Translations under genes and position numbers: made by a program | Notes under the pieces: generated by a model | Seen by the model: only the letters and a program-made list of their open reading frames with translations | What the model was told of the DNA's origin: nothing | Databases searched by the model: none | Source of the DNA: Kribbella qitaiheensis | Lineage (GTDB): Bacteria; Actinomycetota; Actinomycetes; Propionibacteriales; Kribbellaceae | Direction: 5' to 3' | Length of the DNA: 64,000 nt | NCBI RefSeq assembly: GCF_014217565.1 | Contig: NZ_CP043661.1 | Coordinates: forward strand, 4,774,001-4,838,000 | Shown here: positions 43,701-51,746 of the stretch, in pieces | Numbering within the stretch: the first letter of the stretch is position 1 | Layout: each line of letters opens with the position of its first letter

Positions 43701-44110
43701 CCGCAGACCTCGCGAACCAATCAGTTGCCGCCGCGTCCGACCAGCACTCCGACGCCCCGCGCGCCGGAGTCGCAGTACAGGACAGACCTGTAGGCGTTCC
43801 CGATGTACCGGCTGCTCCCCAAGCCGGCCAGCAGGCGGGCGGACCGCCTGCGCCATCCGCAACCCCCGACCGCCCGGCTGCGGGTCGCGAACAAACCGCC
43901 AGCAAGCGCCGGGCCGCCGAAGCAGCCGTAGCCGCGGAACAGGCCAGCCGCGCCGCGCTCGCCCCGGTCAACGAAGCCCCGCTGACCCCCGAGGAAGAAG
44001 CCGAAGCGATCGGCGAGGACGACGTCGTCCTCGAAGAGGACTCCCGCAGCCACACCGACCTCCTCCGCGACACCCTCGGCGCCCAGATAATCACCGAAGA
44101 AACCAACTAA
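40766..44110 (+). CDS. dnaX: DNA polymerase III subunit gamma/tau, unusually long
   Basis: 1114 residues from the GTG at 40766, which follows a TAGGGT box by seven bases (leaderless). Residues 1-370: AAA+ clamp-loader ATPase with FSGPRGCGKTTSARILARAINC (Walker A), a four-Cys zinc module (C..CGVCKSC), YKIYIIDEAHMVT (Walker B), FIFATTEPDKVIGTIRSRT (sensor 1, arginine finger) and GAGSVRDSLSVLDQL. About 660-740: tau-like domain (RRLWPEILEAVKSKRRFAW). Between and after are two low-complexity stretches rich in Gly, Gln, Ser, Pro and Asn, with tandem repeats. The usual actinobacterial length is roughly 650-850 residues, so the linkers are expanded. It loads the sliding clamp in the replisome. Confidence 0.95.
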   Translation: MEAPLALYRRYRPETFSEVIGQDHVTVPLRNALSNNRVNHAYLFSGPRGCGKTTSARILARAINCEKGPIAEPCGVCKSCTDLARGGPGSLDVIEIDAASHGGVDDARDLRERAFFAPVESRYKIYIIDEAHMVTTQGFNALLKLVEEPPPHLKFIFATTEPDKVIGTIRSRTHHYPFRLVPPKALAEYMSTLCTAEGVTIEPAALPLVVRAGAGSVRDSLSVLDQLIGGADAEGVTYRLAVQLLGFTPDSLLDACVDGFAAHDSRAVFETVEKVIETGQDPKRFAEDLLRRLRDLVVLSAVPNAVASGLIEAAEDQGERLQTQAAGIGPAELTRAADIVAAGLLEMRGATAPRLQLELICAKVLLPGADDSTNGIQARLDRMERRLTIGVPAGTASAPAQMAQAAPAPAAPAHATGPAAPQGGQANPAPQNAPGGQAAGAAHGTADGQNAPNSQTAPGGQSAPGGQSAPGSQMSGGQAGPGEQTLGQAGPGGQTLGGQIAPGSQTSGGQTGLGGQAAPGGQVPGGQSAAGQGASGSGDSGATLASPAGVSAGSTRDGSTAGGSAGAGGSVGSGVSGAGGPGAGGSGAGGSAGADGGRSGAWPDESAAAQQATGHSAAAASTIPAAPAASSVPAPPAPSAQAPAAAAPAAVPASSGSVGLADVRRLWPEILEAVKSKRRFAWIMLSQNAQVIAIDEQILTLGLVNAGARESFARSGSDEILRQAMIDTIGLTRRVEAVVDPSADPGAGSSASPPGPPSAPSSSWDSPPASSGQYQQPRTTPTGGGYTAPGHDAQSSAPADQSSATPQNHASGGSHPGGPADQQNPAFAADQNGAPDTSSNAPGTSPSNAPGSSQSNPAGTSQSSPSGMQSSAPGTQSNGPGMENNSPGASQGNGAGGSGGAFGVSADNALGASGQPQHNAGGSPQNNSASGSAQDNSPGGSAGDNSSGGSAGDNSSGGAARDNSPGGLQNHSSADQRPSADLANQSVAAASDQHSDAPRAGVAVQDRPVGVPDVPAAPQAGQQAGGPPAPSATPDRPAAGREQTASKRRAAEAAVAAEQASRAALAPVNEAPLTPEEEAEAIGEDDVVLEEDSRSHTDLLRDTLGAQIITEETN
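43527..43676 (+). repeat. 30-bp coding tandem repeat in dnaX
   Basis: Five units of GCGGATCTGCT-GGGACAACTCA-CCG, each coding a GGSAGDNSSG-like decapeptide. The middle units are nearly identical, which suggests recent slippage expansion. A looser repeat of GGQ(T/A)-type units lies at about 42180-42345. Confidence 0.75.
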
Positions 44111-44280
44111 CCCCCACCAGCACCTCGAAGGGCATGCCGGACCGGCGCTGAGGTACTAGGAGGGGTGCAGGGCAGCGCCGGGCACTCATCACCCAGCGGT
44201 CCGCGGCTGCCTAACGGGTGCGTCCGGCGCCCATGCGCTGGGAGCGCGGCGCTCCGAGCACCCGCCACCCGATGGCCCGT

Positions 44281-44485
44281 GCTGTCTCGCGGCGTGGCCG
44301 ACCGGCGCTGAGGTGCTGGGAGCGGGCGGCGCTCCCGAGCGCCCGCCACCCGATGGCCCGTGCTGTCTCGCGGCGTGGCCGACCGGCGCTGAGGTGCTGG
44401 GAGCGGGCGGCGCTCCCGAGCGCCCGCCACCCGATGGCCCGTGCTGCTTCGCGGCGTGGTCGACCGGCGCTGAGGTGCTGGGAGG
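44281..44485. repeat. 81-bp tandem repeat
   Basis: Units 44281-44361 and 44362-44442 are identical, and 44443-44485 is a partial third unit with a few changes. Weaker copies of unit parts lie at 44230-44280 and about 44139-44160. The unit contains the self-complementary piece GGGCGGCGCTCCCGAGCGCCCGCC, so each can fold. Confidence 0.85.
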
Positions 44486-44695
44486 GCGCCGGCAACTTCT
44501 GCGCCCATCGCCCCGTTGCCGCGCAGCACCGGTCGAGGCGGTCACCTCGCCCAGGCACCCGCGGCCGGACGCGGGCGTACCGGGCCGCCCGCGGGCCAGC
44601 GGCCAGCGGCCCGCGGCTGTCTGACGGTAGTACCTCCCGGCGCGCGGTTGGGTGCGGAGGGCGCGTCCGACGGCCGGCCGGCCGGCCGCCGCTGG

Positions 44696-44770
44696 CGTGG
44701 CGTGGCGTGGCGTGGCGGTGGCGGTGGCGTGGCGTGGCTTGGCTTGGGGTGGGGTGGGGAGTTGGGGATA
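44696..44770 (+). repeat. G-rich simple repeat (GGCGT)n
   Basis: Runs of GGCGT, GGTGGC and GGGGT units with G-tracts, G-quadruplex-like on the plus strand. It sits about 60 bases before the DnaA-box-like cluster. Confidence 0.6.
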
Positions 44771-44825
44771 AGTGGTGTGGGTCTGGGGTGGCGGGAGCGC
44801 GGGGGTCGGGACGGTGTGTGGGGGG

Positions 44826-44935
44826 TCATCCACAGATGGTGGGGTGGGTTGTGGAGGGGTGGTCAGGGTGGGGCAGGCTCGGCGTGTGGGGATGTCCACA
44901 GGCTGTGGATAAAGGTGTCCACAAGGTGTGGAGAA
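44826..44935. promoter_or_regulatory. cluster of five DnaA-box-like 9-mers
   Basis: TCATCCACA (44826-44834), ATGTCCACA (44892-44900), TTATCCACA on the minus strand (44904-44912, perfect consensus), GTGTCCACA (44915-44923) and TTCTCCACA on the minus strand (44927-44935). The last four fall within 44 bases. Confidence 0.6.
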
Positions 44936-45035
44936 GGCTTGGGAGACTTATCGGTTTCCGGCGGTATGGTGGCTCGCGGTGGGGATGTCCGGGGGACCGG
45001 ATAGGCTCGGGTCAACCGAAAGCAGGGAGATCGCG

Positions 45036-45464
45036 GTGTTTGACGGTGGCGGGGCGGAGGGTGGCGGGGGCTTCGACATGTCCGAGCTGCTCGCGCAGGC
45101 GCAGGCGATGCAGAGCCAGCTGATGGAAGCTCAGGCCAACCTGGAGAACCAGGAGGTCGAGGGCACCGCCGGTGGCGGCCTGGTGACCGCGCTGGTTTCC
45201 GGCACCGGTGAGCTGCTCAGCCTGACGATCAAGCCGCAGGCGGTCGACAAGGACGACACCGAGACGCTGGCCGACCTCATCGTCGCCGCGGTCCGGGACG
45301 CTTCGGAGAACGCCAAGGAGGTCGCGGCCCGGGCAATGGGCCCGCTGGCCGGCGGTCTCGGCGGCGGCGGACTGCCCGGTCTGGGCGGCGGTCCGACCTC
45401 CGGTGGCAGCAGCGGCCCGCTGGGGTTCACCCGACCGGGCGAGCCCGGTCAGAACTCAGGCTGA
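45036..45464 (+). CDS. ybaB: YbaB/EbfC nucleoid-associated protein
   Basis: The GTG at 45036 with AGGGAGA upstream gives 142 residues. [53 protein letters not shown] is the EbfC/YbaB core, followed by helices and a Gly/Pro-rich C-terminal tail longer than in Proteobacteria. The protein binds DNA as a dimer and shapes the nucleoid. Its place between dnaX and recR is conserved across bacteria, and recR begins one base after its stop. Confidence 0.92.
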   Translation: MFDGGGAEGGGGFDMSELLAQAQAMQSQLMEAQANLENQEVEGTAGGGLVTALVSGTGELLSLTIKPQAVDKDDTETLADLIVAAVRDASENAKEVAARAMGPLAGGLGGGGLPGLGGGPTSGGSSGPLGFTRPGEPGQNSG

Positions 45465-45465
45465 C

Positions 45466-46065
45466 GTGTACGAAGGGGCCGTCCAGGACCTGATCGACGA
45501 GCTCGGCCGGCTCCCCGGGGTCGGTCCGAAGTCCGCGCAACGCATCGCCTTTCATCTGCTGTCCGCCGACGAGACCGACGTACGCCGGCTCGCGCACGTG
45601 CTGGTGCAGGTGAAGGAGAAGGTCAAGTTCTGTGAGATCTGCGGCAACGTCTCGGAGGAGACGCTGTGCCGGATCTGCCGCGACCCGCGTCGCGACCTCG
45701 CCTTGATCTGCGTGGTCGAGGAAGCCAAGGACGTCGTGGCGGTCGAGCGGACCCGCGAGTTCCGCGGCCGCTATCACGTCCTCGGCGGCGCGATCTCGCC
45801 GATCGAGGGGATCGGTCCGGACGAGTTGCGGATCAGGGAACTGATGCAGCGGCTCGCCAGCGGTGAGGTGACCGAGATCATCCTGGCCACCGATCCGAAC
45901 TTGGAAGGTGAGGCGACAGCCACCTACCTGAGCCGGTTGCTCAGGCCCATGGGGTTGCGCGTCACCCGTTTGGCTAGTGGACTTCCAGTAGGCGGTGACC
46001 TCGAGTACGCCGACGAGGTCACACTCGGACGGGCGTTTGAAGGGCGACGATCGATCGATGACTGA
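45466..46065 (+). CDS. recR: recombination mediator RecR
   Basis: A 199-residue protein from the GTG at 45466. It has the helix-hairpin-helix [21 protein letters not shown], the C4 zinc finger [16 protein letters not shown], and the Toprim domain [17 protein letters not shown] ... [17 protein letters not shown]. With RecF/RecO it loads RecA on gapped DNA. The end [15 protein letters not shown] matches the family C-terminus. Eight bases overlap with the next gene suggest translational coupling. Confidence 0.97.
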   Translation: MYEGAVQDLIDELGRLPGVGPKSAQRIAFHLLSADETDVRRLAHVLVQVKEKVKFCEICGNVSEETLCRICRDPRRDLALICVVEEAKDVVAVERTREFRGRYHVLGGAISPIEGIGPDELRIRELMQRLASGEVTEIILATDPNLEGEATATYLSRLLRPMGLRVTRLASGLPVGGDLEYADEVTLGRAFEGRRSIDD

Positions 46066-46702
46066 TTCAACCGATATTGCGGAACGTGCATTGACCACCG
46101 ATTCCGAAGACCTGACCGAGTTCGCGGAACAGATCGCGGACCAGGTCCAGAGCTTCCTGATCTCGGTGCGCGACATCGCCGCGCAGCCCGATGAGGACGG
46201 CGTCGACGAGGGTCTGGCATCGCTGCCGTACCTGCTGCTCGAGGTGAGCCAGTTGCTGCTCGCGGGCGGCCGATTGGGCGCGTTCGAGGACTTCGTGCCG
46301 GAGGAGCGCTTCGAGAGCGACGCTGGTCCGGATCCGGATCTGGACGCGATGCGCGACCGGCTGGCGATCCTGTTCGAGGGCCTCGACGAGTACGCCGAGG
46401 TCTTCGACCCGTACGCCGCGCCGCCGGAGATCACCGTCAACCGGCTCTCCGACGACCTCACCGCGATCGCCACGGACCTGGTCCACGGCCTCGCCCACTA
46501 CGAAGAAGGCCGCGTCATCGAGGCACTCTGGTGGTGGCAGTTCTCCTACGTCTCCACCTGGGGCGCGGCGGCGAGCGCGGTATTGCGCGCCATCCAGTCC
46601 CTGATCGCGCACGACCGCCTCGAGCCGGCCCACGACGCAGAGACCGAGGCCACGGACCGCGAGCTGGTAGAGGTAGCCGAAGAAGCAGTCCAGCGCCGCT
46701 GA
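46058..46702 (+). CDS. DUF5063-like protein coupled to recR
   Basis: A 214-residue acidic protein. [54 protein letters not shown] and [37 protein letters not shown] are the marks of DUF5063, an actinobacterial family found next to recR. All-helical, no membrane segment. Function unknown; the conserved place suggests a DNA repair or replication link. It starts inside the recR 3' end. Confidence 0.75.
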   Translation: MTDSTDIAERALTTDSEDLTEFAEQIADQVQSFLISVRDIAAQPDEDGVDEGLASLPYLLLEVSQLLLAGGRLGAFEDFVPEERFESDAGPDPDLDAMRDRLAILFEGLDEYAEVFDPYAAPPEITVNRLSDDLTAIATDLVHGLAHYEEGRVIEALWWWQFSYVSTWGAAASAVLRAIQSLIAHDRLEPAHDAETEATDRELVEVAEEAVQRR

Positions 46703-46710
46703 CGAGCAGA

Positions 46711-47379
46711 GTGAACGGGCTGGTGTCTGTTCATGAGGTGGTCCGGCAACTACCGGACATCAGTACGGTTCGGCGGGTGAGCCGGGCGTTGGCTGTGCTG
46801 GATCTGGTGTTGTGTGCGGAGCCGGAGAGCCGGTACTACGTGTTCGATGCACGCTGGTCGGACACGGAGGAAGCGGCTCTGATGGACAACGGGTCGGGGG
46901 ACGCGTATTCCATCGTGTTCTCGCCCGCCGGGGTCTACGCGCGCGGGTTCAGTCATGAGTCGCCGATGTCGCCGTACGGCAACGAGTTCGGGCATACCTG
47001 GCCGGGGCTGTTCGACGGGTTGCCGGCGGAGTTCGAAGAGACGATGGACGAGCCGGCCTTTGCCGACGAGGACGGGCGGCGGCTCGTGACGACGTGCTTC
47101 TGGCGGCGTACCGAGGACGCGGAATGGTCCTGCGGGCCGGTCGAGAACGTGATCGACGACGGGGCAGGCAAGTTGTTCGAGCTTCTCACGGACCCGCGTC
47201 CCGAGGCTTACCTGACCTTCGCCGAGGACCACTACGAACGAGCCCTCGATCTCGAGGCAGTCCGCCACGTCTACGCCCTCATGCCGCTGAGCGAATACGT
47301 CGTCACCTCACTGAACCGCGAACGCCAACTCGGCGACCTCACCGAGGAGATCGCCGAGATCGGCTATCCGAGGTCCTGA
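46711..47379 (+). CDS. hypothetical protein
   Basis: 222 residues from the GTG at 46711; the later GTG at 46723 is an alternative. Two parts: an N-terminal strand-rich half (SRYYVFDARWSDTEEAALMDNGSGDAYSIVF) and a helical C-terminal half (LLTDPRPEAYLTFAEDHYERALDLEAVRHVYALMPLSEYVV). It resembles SMI1/KNR4-like or immunity-type proteins in overall style, but no signature is certain. It lies eight bases after the DUF5063 gene and may be the last gene of the recR transcript. Confidence 0.5.
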   Translation: MNGLVSVHEVVRQLPDISTVRRVSRALAVLDLVLCAEPESRYYVFDARWSDTEEAALMDNGSGDAYSIVFSPAGVYARGFSHESPMSPYGNEFGHTWPGLFDGLPAEFEETMDEPAFADEDGRRLVTTCFWRRTEDAEWSCGPVENVIDDGAGKLFELLTDPRPEAYLTFAEDHYERALDLEAVRHVYALMPLSEYVVTSLNRERQLGDLTEEIAEIGYPRS

Positions 47380-47528
47380 AGCGTCAGGCCTGCCGGCGTT
47401 GGGGGATCACAGGAGGATCGAGCGGACTCCGATCCAGCCGATCCACAAGGTACGACGGCAATCGCAAAGACAAATGACCGATTGGCTGTCAACAAGCGTC
47501 AGGACGCCAGCGGAAACCCGCTCGATAG

Positions 47529-48530
47529 TCACCCGCGCGGCTGGAGCCAGCTCTCTACACCGGCAAGGCCGGTCGCGATCAACTCGGCGGGCGCGTCACT
47601 GGTCTCGAGCGAGGTCCGCGCGATGTCGGCCAACTGCTCGTCCGACAGCCCCATCTCGGTCCGCGCCCGCGAGTACTCGTCGTACAGGCCGACGCCGAAC
47701 ATCAACGGATCGTCGGAGCCGAGCGAGCACCGGACACCGGCGGCCAGCAAGGCCGGCAGCGGGTGCTCGGCCAGCGACGGCACGATGCCGAGCAACAGGT
47801 TCGAGGTCGGGCAGACGTCGAGTGAGACCCCGCGAGCGGCCAGAAACTCCAGTACTGCGGGGTCCTCGGCGGCGCGGACGCCATGCGCGATCCGGGTGGC
47901 GCCGAGGTCCTCCGCGGCGGAGCGGACGTCGTCCGGACCGGAGAGTTCACCGGCATGGGGAGCCGCCGTCAGGCCGGCCTCGCGGGCAATCGCGAACGCC
48001 TTGGCATAGGCGGCGGCCGGCGCGACGGTGTCGTTCCCGGTCATCCCGAGGGCGTGCACGCCGCGGCCCGCATAGCGCGCCGCGTACCGCGCAAGGTCCT
48101 CAGCCGCTTCCGGCGTGCCGTGCCGGGAAGCCGCCATCGTCAGCCCGAAGCCCACCCCGTACTCCGAACCAGCGGCGAACCCCTCGGACAGCACGAGCTC
48201 CATCACCTCGTCGGGTTCGCCGAGCGGACTGAAGACATGCGGATTGAAATGCCCTTGGACCCAGACACCTCCATCAGCGGCAACGTCCGCGACGATCTCC
48301 CGCACCATCCGACGCATGTTCTCCGGTCGCGCGGTACACAGGTCGAAGGCGGCCTGAAAGAGCCGTTGGAACTCGGTGAAGCTCCCGAAAACGCGGGGAT
48401 CCGGAGTCTCGATCCCTTCGGCGACGGCCAGCTCCGCCATCGTCGTCTGCCGCATCGCTCCGAGTAGATGGATATGCAGTTCGGCCTTCGGCAACAGCCG
48501 AAGATCCCGGTCCCCAGTATGCCTCATCAA
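47529..48530 (-). CDS. adenosine deaminase family protein
   Basis: A 333-residue metallohydrolase. Zinc ligands HIHL near residue 18, TAAPHAGELSGPDDV (His and catalytic Glu), RIAHGVRAAEDP (His), and CSLGSDDPLMFGVGL (Asp). This is the adenosine/AMP deaminase pattern; the first motif reads HIHLLGAM where HxHLdG is usual. It turns adenosine (or an adenine derivative) to inosine in purine salvage. It lies 54 bases downstream of dinB on the same strand and could share its SOS transcript. Confidence 0.88.
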   Translation of the reverse strand: MMRHTGDRDLRLLPKAELHIHLLGAMRQTTMAELAVAEGIETPDPRVFGSFTEFQRLFQAAFDLCTARPENMRRMVREIVADVAADGGVWVQGHFNPHVFSPLGEPDEVMELVLSEGFAAGSEYGVGFGLTMAASRHGTPEAAEDLARYAARYAGRGVHALGMTGNDTVAPAAAYAKAFAIAREAGLTAAPHAGELSGPDDVRSAAEDLGATRIAHGVRAAEDPAVLEFLAARGVSLDVCPTSNLLLGIVPSLAEHPLPALLAAGVRCSLGSDDPLMFGVGLYDEYSRARTEMGLSDEQLADIARTSLETSDAPAELIATGLAGVESWLQPRG

Positions 48531-48584
48531 GTCACTCTAGTCGACCCTCCGGAAACGCCAAACTCTTTATCCACAAGGGAAAAT

Positions 48585-49781
48585 TCAGTCCGGAAGCATC
48601 GGGACAGTCAGCCCCTGATCGCGGCCGAGAAGGGTCCCGCGAGTGACGGCGTTGGAGCCGAATCTGTCCCGGAGTTGGTCCAATGCGCTGTCCAACTCGT
48701 CGTTGGCTGCCTTGTCGTACGGGAGCGCCAGTTGCAAGGTCGCCTCGTTCTCCAGGTTGCCGACCGAGATGCCGACCATCGTGATGCCCTGCTTCTCGAT
48801 CATCGGCCGGGCCGCCGCCATCAACGATCGCGCGGTGATCAGGATCGCCCGTGTCTGACCGGTTGCCTGCGGCAATGTATGTGACCGGGTGGCCCGGCTG
48901 AAGTCGTCGAACCGCAACCGCAGGGTGACCGTCCGGCCGGCTCGTTCCGCCGACCGCATCCGCCGGGTGACCCGATCCACCAATCCGGCCAGCACGGCGT
49001 CCAGTGTCTCCGCGGACTTGGGCGACCTCCCGAGTGCACGCTGGGAGCCGATCGACCGACGCCGCTTGCCGACCTCGATCGGGCGCGGATCGCGGTTGTG
49101 AGCCAGCGCGTGCAGATGCCGCCCCGATGCCCGGCCGAGCATCGCGATCAACGCCGCCTCCGGCAGGATCGCCACATCCCCGACGGTGGTCAGCCCGCGG
49201 TTGCGCAGCTTCTCCGCGGTCACCTCGCCGACGCCCCAAAGCCGCTCGACCGCCAACGGATGCAGGAATTCCAGCTCCCCGTCCGGTGGCACCACCAGCA
49301 ACCCGTCCGGCTTCGCGACCCCGCTGGCCACCTTCGCCAGGAACTTCGTCCGGGCCACGCCGACCGTGATCGGCAGGCCGACGCGAGCCAGCACCTCGGC
49401 CCGCAGCCGCCGCGCGATGTCGATCGGTGGGCCGGCGATCTTGCGCAGCCCGCCGACATCGAGGAACGCCTCGTCGATCGACAAGCCCTCGACCAGTGGC
49501 GTGGTGTCCTCGAACACCTTGAAGACCGCCTTGCTGGCTTCGGAGTACGCCGACATTCGTGGCTGGACGATGATCGCGCCCGGGCAACGGCGGAGCGCCT
49601 GGCCGCCGTTCATCGCAGTACGGACGCCGTAGGCCTTCGCTTCGTAGCTGCAGGCGAGCACGACGCCGGCACCGACGATCACCGGGCGGCCGCGCAGGCG
49701 CGGGTCGTCGCGCTGCTCGACCGACGCGTAGAACGCGTCCAGATCGGCATGCAGGATCTCCGCCTCCAAACCTGATGACAC
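48585..49781 (-). CDS. dinB: DNA polymerase IV (Y family)
   Basis: 398 residues from the GTG at 49781; a start at the ATG 49787 is equally in frame. Y-family motifs: ILHADLDAFYASVEQRDDP (metal Asp), VLACSYEAKAYGVRTAM, LSIDEAFLDV (catalytic SxDE), VGVARTKFLAKVAS, the helix-hairpin-helix WGVGEVTAEKLRNRGLTTVGDV, and the little-finger RRSIGSQRALG and LRLRFDDFSRATRSHTL. It copies past damaged bases. The LexA box overlaps its start region, so it is SOS-induced. The C-terminal clamp-binding peptide is not obvious. Confidence 0.94.
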   Translation of the reverse strand: MSSGLEAEILHADLDAFYASVEQRDDPRLRGRPVIVGAGVVLACSYEAKAYGVRTAMNGGQALRRCPGAIIVQPRMSAYSEASKAVFKVFEDTTPLVEGLSIDEAFLDVGGLRKIAGPPIDIARRLRAEVLARVGLPITVGVARTKFLAKVASGVAKPDGLLVVPPDGELEFLHPLAVERLWGVGEVTAEKLRNRGLTTVGDVAILPEAALIAMLGRASGRHLHALAHNRDPRPIEVGKRRRSIGSQRALGRSPKSAETLDAVLAGLVDRVTRRMRSAERAGRTVTLRLRFDDFSRATRSHTLPQATGQTRAILITARSLMAAARPMIEKQGITMVGISVGNLENEATLQLALPYDKAANDELDSALDQLRDRFGSNAVTRGTLLGRDQGLTVPMLPD

Positions 49782-49794
49782 GAACATATGTTCG
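49781..49794. promoter_or_regulatory. LexA (SOS) box of dinB
   Basis: CGAAC-ATAT-GTTCG is a perfect palindrome that matches the actinobacterial/Bacillus SOS consensus (CGAAC-N4-GTTCG). It covers the possible ATG start and ends at the GTG start, so it overlaps the start of translation itself. Confidence 0.9.
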
Positions 49795-49880
49795 CATAAT
49801 CATCACCGAATCCACTAGTGATCGCGGCCGGGCCGACTAGGGAGAAATGCTGAGGCGAACTGTCGGTGCGACAGGACAGA

Positions 49881-51101
49881 ATGCAAGTTATGGACCTGTC
49901 GAGCTATCGCCTGCTGTGGAAGAACCGGCCGGTCATGACCCTGATGGGAGCGGCCCTGCTGGCGCGACTCCCGGTGATGGCGGCGCTGGTCCCGGTGTCC
50001 TTCCTGGCCAAGGACGCCGCCGGCAACTTCGGCTGGGCCGGTGTCGTCGCCGGTGCCTATTCAGTCGGTATGGCGATAGGCGGGCCCATCTGGTCCAGGC
50101 TTGCCGACCGGCGAGGCGGCCGGTGGGTCGTCATCGGCACCGGAGTCGCCTGGGGTGTGGGGATGGCAGTGCTCGCCCTGCTGCCGAGCGACTGGTACAG
50201 GTTGATGCCGGTCATCACAGCGCTCACCGGGATCGTCGTAGCGCCTGTCACCGCGACCTGTCGAGCTGCGTGGCCGCGACTGGTCCAGGGGACTCAGTTG
50301 CGCACGGTGTACGCGCTGGACGCGACTGCGCAGGAGGTGGTCTTCTCTGTCGGCCCGATGCTGGGCGCTCTTGCCGTCAGCTTCGCCAACCCGCGCGCCG
50401 GCGTGCTGGCTGCTGCCGTGCTGGCCGGTGGATCGATCTGGTGGTTCGGGTTGCGGCAGCCGCCGGCACTCGCACATGACGAGTCCGCGGGTGCTCGGCT
50501 GACCGCGCCACAGTTGCTCTGGCATCGGCACAGGTTGCCGCTGATCCTCTCCTTCGGCTTGTGCGTGACCGCATTCGCATCAGTCTCGCTGGGCATCGTG
50601 GCCTTCGCTGACGACCACGGCAACAGATTGATCGCAGGTGTACTCGAGACCGTCTGGGCGATCGGCAGTCTGCTCGGCGGGCTGGTGATGGGTGCACTCC
50701 CCGGCAAGCGCGACTCGTACGTCTGGCGCCGGGCTCTGCTGGTCTCGCTCGGGATGCTGTGTTGCGTCTTCGCTACCCGGTCGACGGTGTCGCTCGCTAT
50801 CGGCCTGCTGCTGGCCGGCTGCGTGCTGGCGCCGACAGTCGGTGCCATGTACGAGCGCCTCGGTGCGCTGACTCCCGACTCGGTCCGGACCGAGGTCTTC
50901 GGCTGGATGACGAGTATCGGGATGGTCGGCGGTGCGGTCGGCTCCTCGGTCGCGGGCCAGGTGGTCGAGTCGCTCGGCGTCGAGTACGTCTGGGTTCTCG
51001 CCGCCGTCCTGACCTTCCTGGCGGCGGCCACCATGTTCCGGATCCCGCCCCACCACCCCGCCTCGGAGGAGCTGATCCCCGAGGCGGCGGTGGCGATCTG
51101 A
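49881..51101 (+). CDS. MFS transporter, 12-helix
   Basis: About 406 residues from the ATG at 49881 (AGGA five bases upstream; 49890 is an alternative). About 12 hydrophobic helices: LMGAALLARLPVMAALVPVSFLA, AGAYSVGMAIGGPIWSRLADRRGGRW (motif A), and so on. The MAVAPVTATCRAAWPRL-like region (VVAPVTATCRAAWPRLV) is characteristic of a group of actinobacterial MFS proteins with no known substrate. Location: cell membrane. It ends at a perfect hairpin shared with the convergent gene. Confidence 0.85.
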   Translation: MQVMDLSSYRLLWKNRPVMTLMGAALLARLPVMAALVPVSFLAKDAAGNFGWAGVVAGAYSVGMAIGGPIWSRLADRRGGRWVVIGTGVAWGVGMAVLALLPSDWYRLMPVITALTGIVVAPVTATCRAAWPRLVQGTQLRTVYALDATAQEVVFSVGPMLGALAVSFANPRAGVLAAAVLAGGSIWWFGLRQPPALAHDESAGARLTAPQLLWHRHRLPLILSFGLCVTAFASVSLGIVAFADDHGNRLIAGVLETVWAIGSLLGGLVMGALPGKRDSYVWRRALLVSLGMLCCVFATRSTVSLAIGLLLAGCVLAPTVGAMYERLGALTPDSVRTEVFGWMTSIGMVGGAVGSSVAGQVVESLGVEYVWVLAAVLTFLAAATMFRIPPHHPASEELIPEAAVAI

Positions 51102-51104
51102 GCG

Positions 51105-51123
51105 GTTCAGGTTTGACCTGAAC
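51105..51123. terminator. bidirectional terminator
   Basis: GTTCAGGT (51105-51112), TTG, ACCTGAAC (51116-51123): perfect 8-bp stem between two convergent genes. Confidence 0.7.
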
Positions 51124-51125
51124 GT

Positions 51126-51668
51126 TCAGGCCGGGCGGTAGACGGTGTGCAGTACGCCGGTGGTGAACGTGGTGCTCGAGACCAATTCGAGCGGCTGGGT
51201 CTCGCCCTCGTCGAACAACCGCTGGCCGTGCCCGACGGCGATCGGGTGAACGAGCAGGTGCAGCTCGTCCAGCACCTTCGCCCGAAGCAGTGAGCGCACC
51301 AAGGTGACGCTGCCGACCGTGTTGATGTCACGGCCCGGCTGGCTCTTCATCTCAGTCAGAGTCTCGAGCGGATCGCCCGTCAGCAGCGTCGAGTTCTGCC
51401 ACTCGTCGACGCTGTCCAGCGTGCTGGACACGACCAGCTTCTGGGTGTCGTTCATCTGGGCGGCCATCTCTTCGTCGGGGCCGACGTTCGGCCAGTAGCC
51501 GGCGAACATCTGGTACGTGTTGCGGCCCAGCAGCATCGTGTCCGCGGCCTCGGACAGCGAGCCGACGACGGCGCCCATCTCGTCGTTGAAGTACGGGAAG
51601 TGCCAGGTCTCGGGTGCTTCGACGACTCCGTCGAGCGAGATGAACAGCCCGGCGACGATCTTCCTCAT
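51126..51668 (-). CDS. RibD C-terminal / dihydrofolate-reductase-fold protein
   Basis: A 180-residue protein: MRKIVAGLFISLDGVVEAPE, MLLGRNTYQMFAGYWP, KLVVSSTLDSVDEWQNSTLL, INTVGSVTLVRSLL and LHLLVHPIAVGHGQRLFDEG. Same fold class as the gene at 8110 but only distantly similar. Members are NADPH-dependent reductases of unknown substrates. It follows the ArsR gene on the same strand (78-base gap), so it is probably under that repressor. Confidence 0.82.
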   Translation of the reverse strand: MRKIVAGLFISLDGVVEAPETWHFPYFNDEMGAVVGSLSEAADTMLLGRNTYQMFAGYWPNVGPDEEMAAQMNDTQKLVVSSTLDSVDEWQNSTLLTGDPLETLTEMKSQPGRDINTVGSVTLVRSLLRAKVLDELHLLVHPIAVGHGQRLFDEGETQPLELVSSTTFTTGVLHTVYRPA

Positions 51669-51746
51669 TGTGATCTCCTCATCGGTGTCGGCTGGTTTGC
51701 CTTCACCGCTGCGTCGATCGGGTGCTCAGCAGATCGACATTTGAGG

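Larger units (their letters stand above)
44111..45035. other. 925-bp non-coding region between dnaX and ybaB
   Basis: Several frames are open through it only because of the base composition and the in-frame 81-bp repeats; none shows a family-like sequence. It holds the 81-bp repeats (44281-44485), a G-rich simple tract (44696-44770) and the DnaA-box-like cluster (44826-44935). Confidence 0.7.

Noticed and set aside
42957-43862. Several 60-300-codon ORFs opposite or out of frame within the dnaX linker
   Set aside because: They mirror the repeats of the dnaX frame and have no start signals or domains.
44281-44485. CRISPR array
   Set aside because: Units are directly adjacent with no unique spacers, and no cas genes are in the window.
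44826-44935. Chromosomal origin oriC
   Set aside because: No dnaA, dnaN or rnpA/rpmH genes nearby, and too few boxes for an actinobacterial origin. Kept only as a DnaA-box cluster.
44218-45123. Open frames of 100-300 codons through the 81-bp repeats on both strands
   Set aside because: The repeat length is a multiple of three, so frames stay open passively; the translations are Arg/Pro/Ala-rich and lack ribosome sites.
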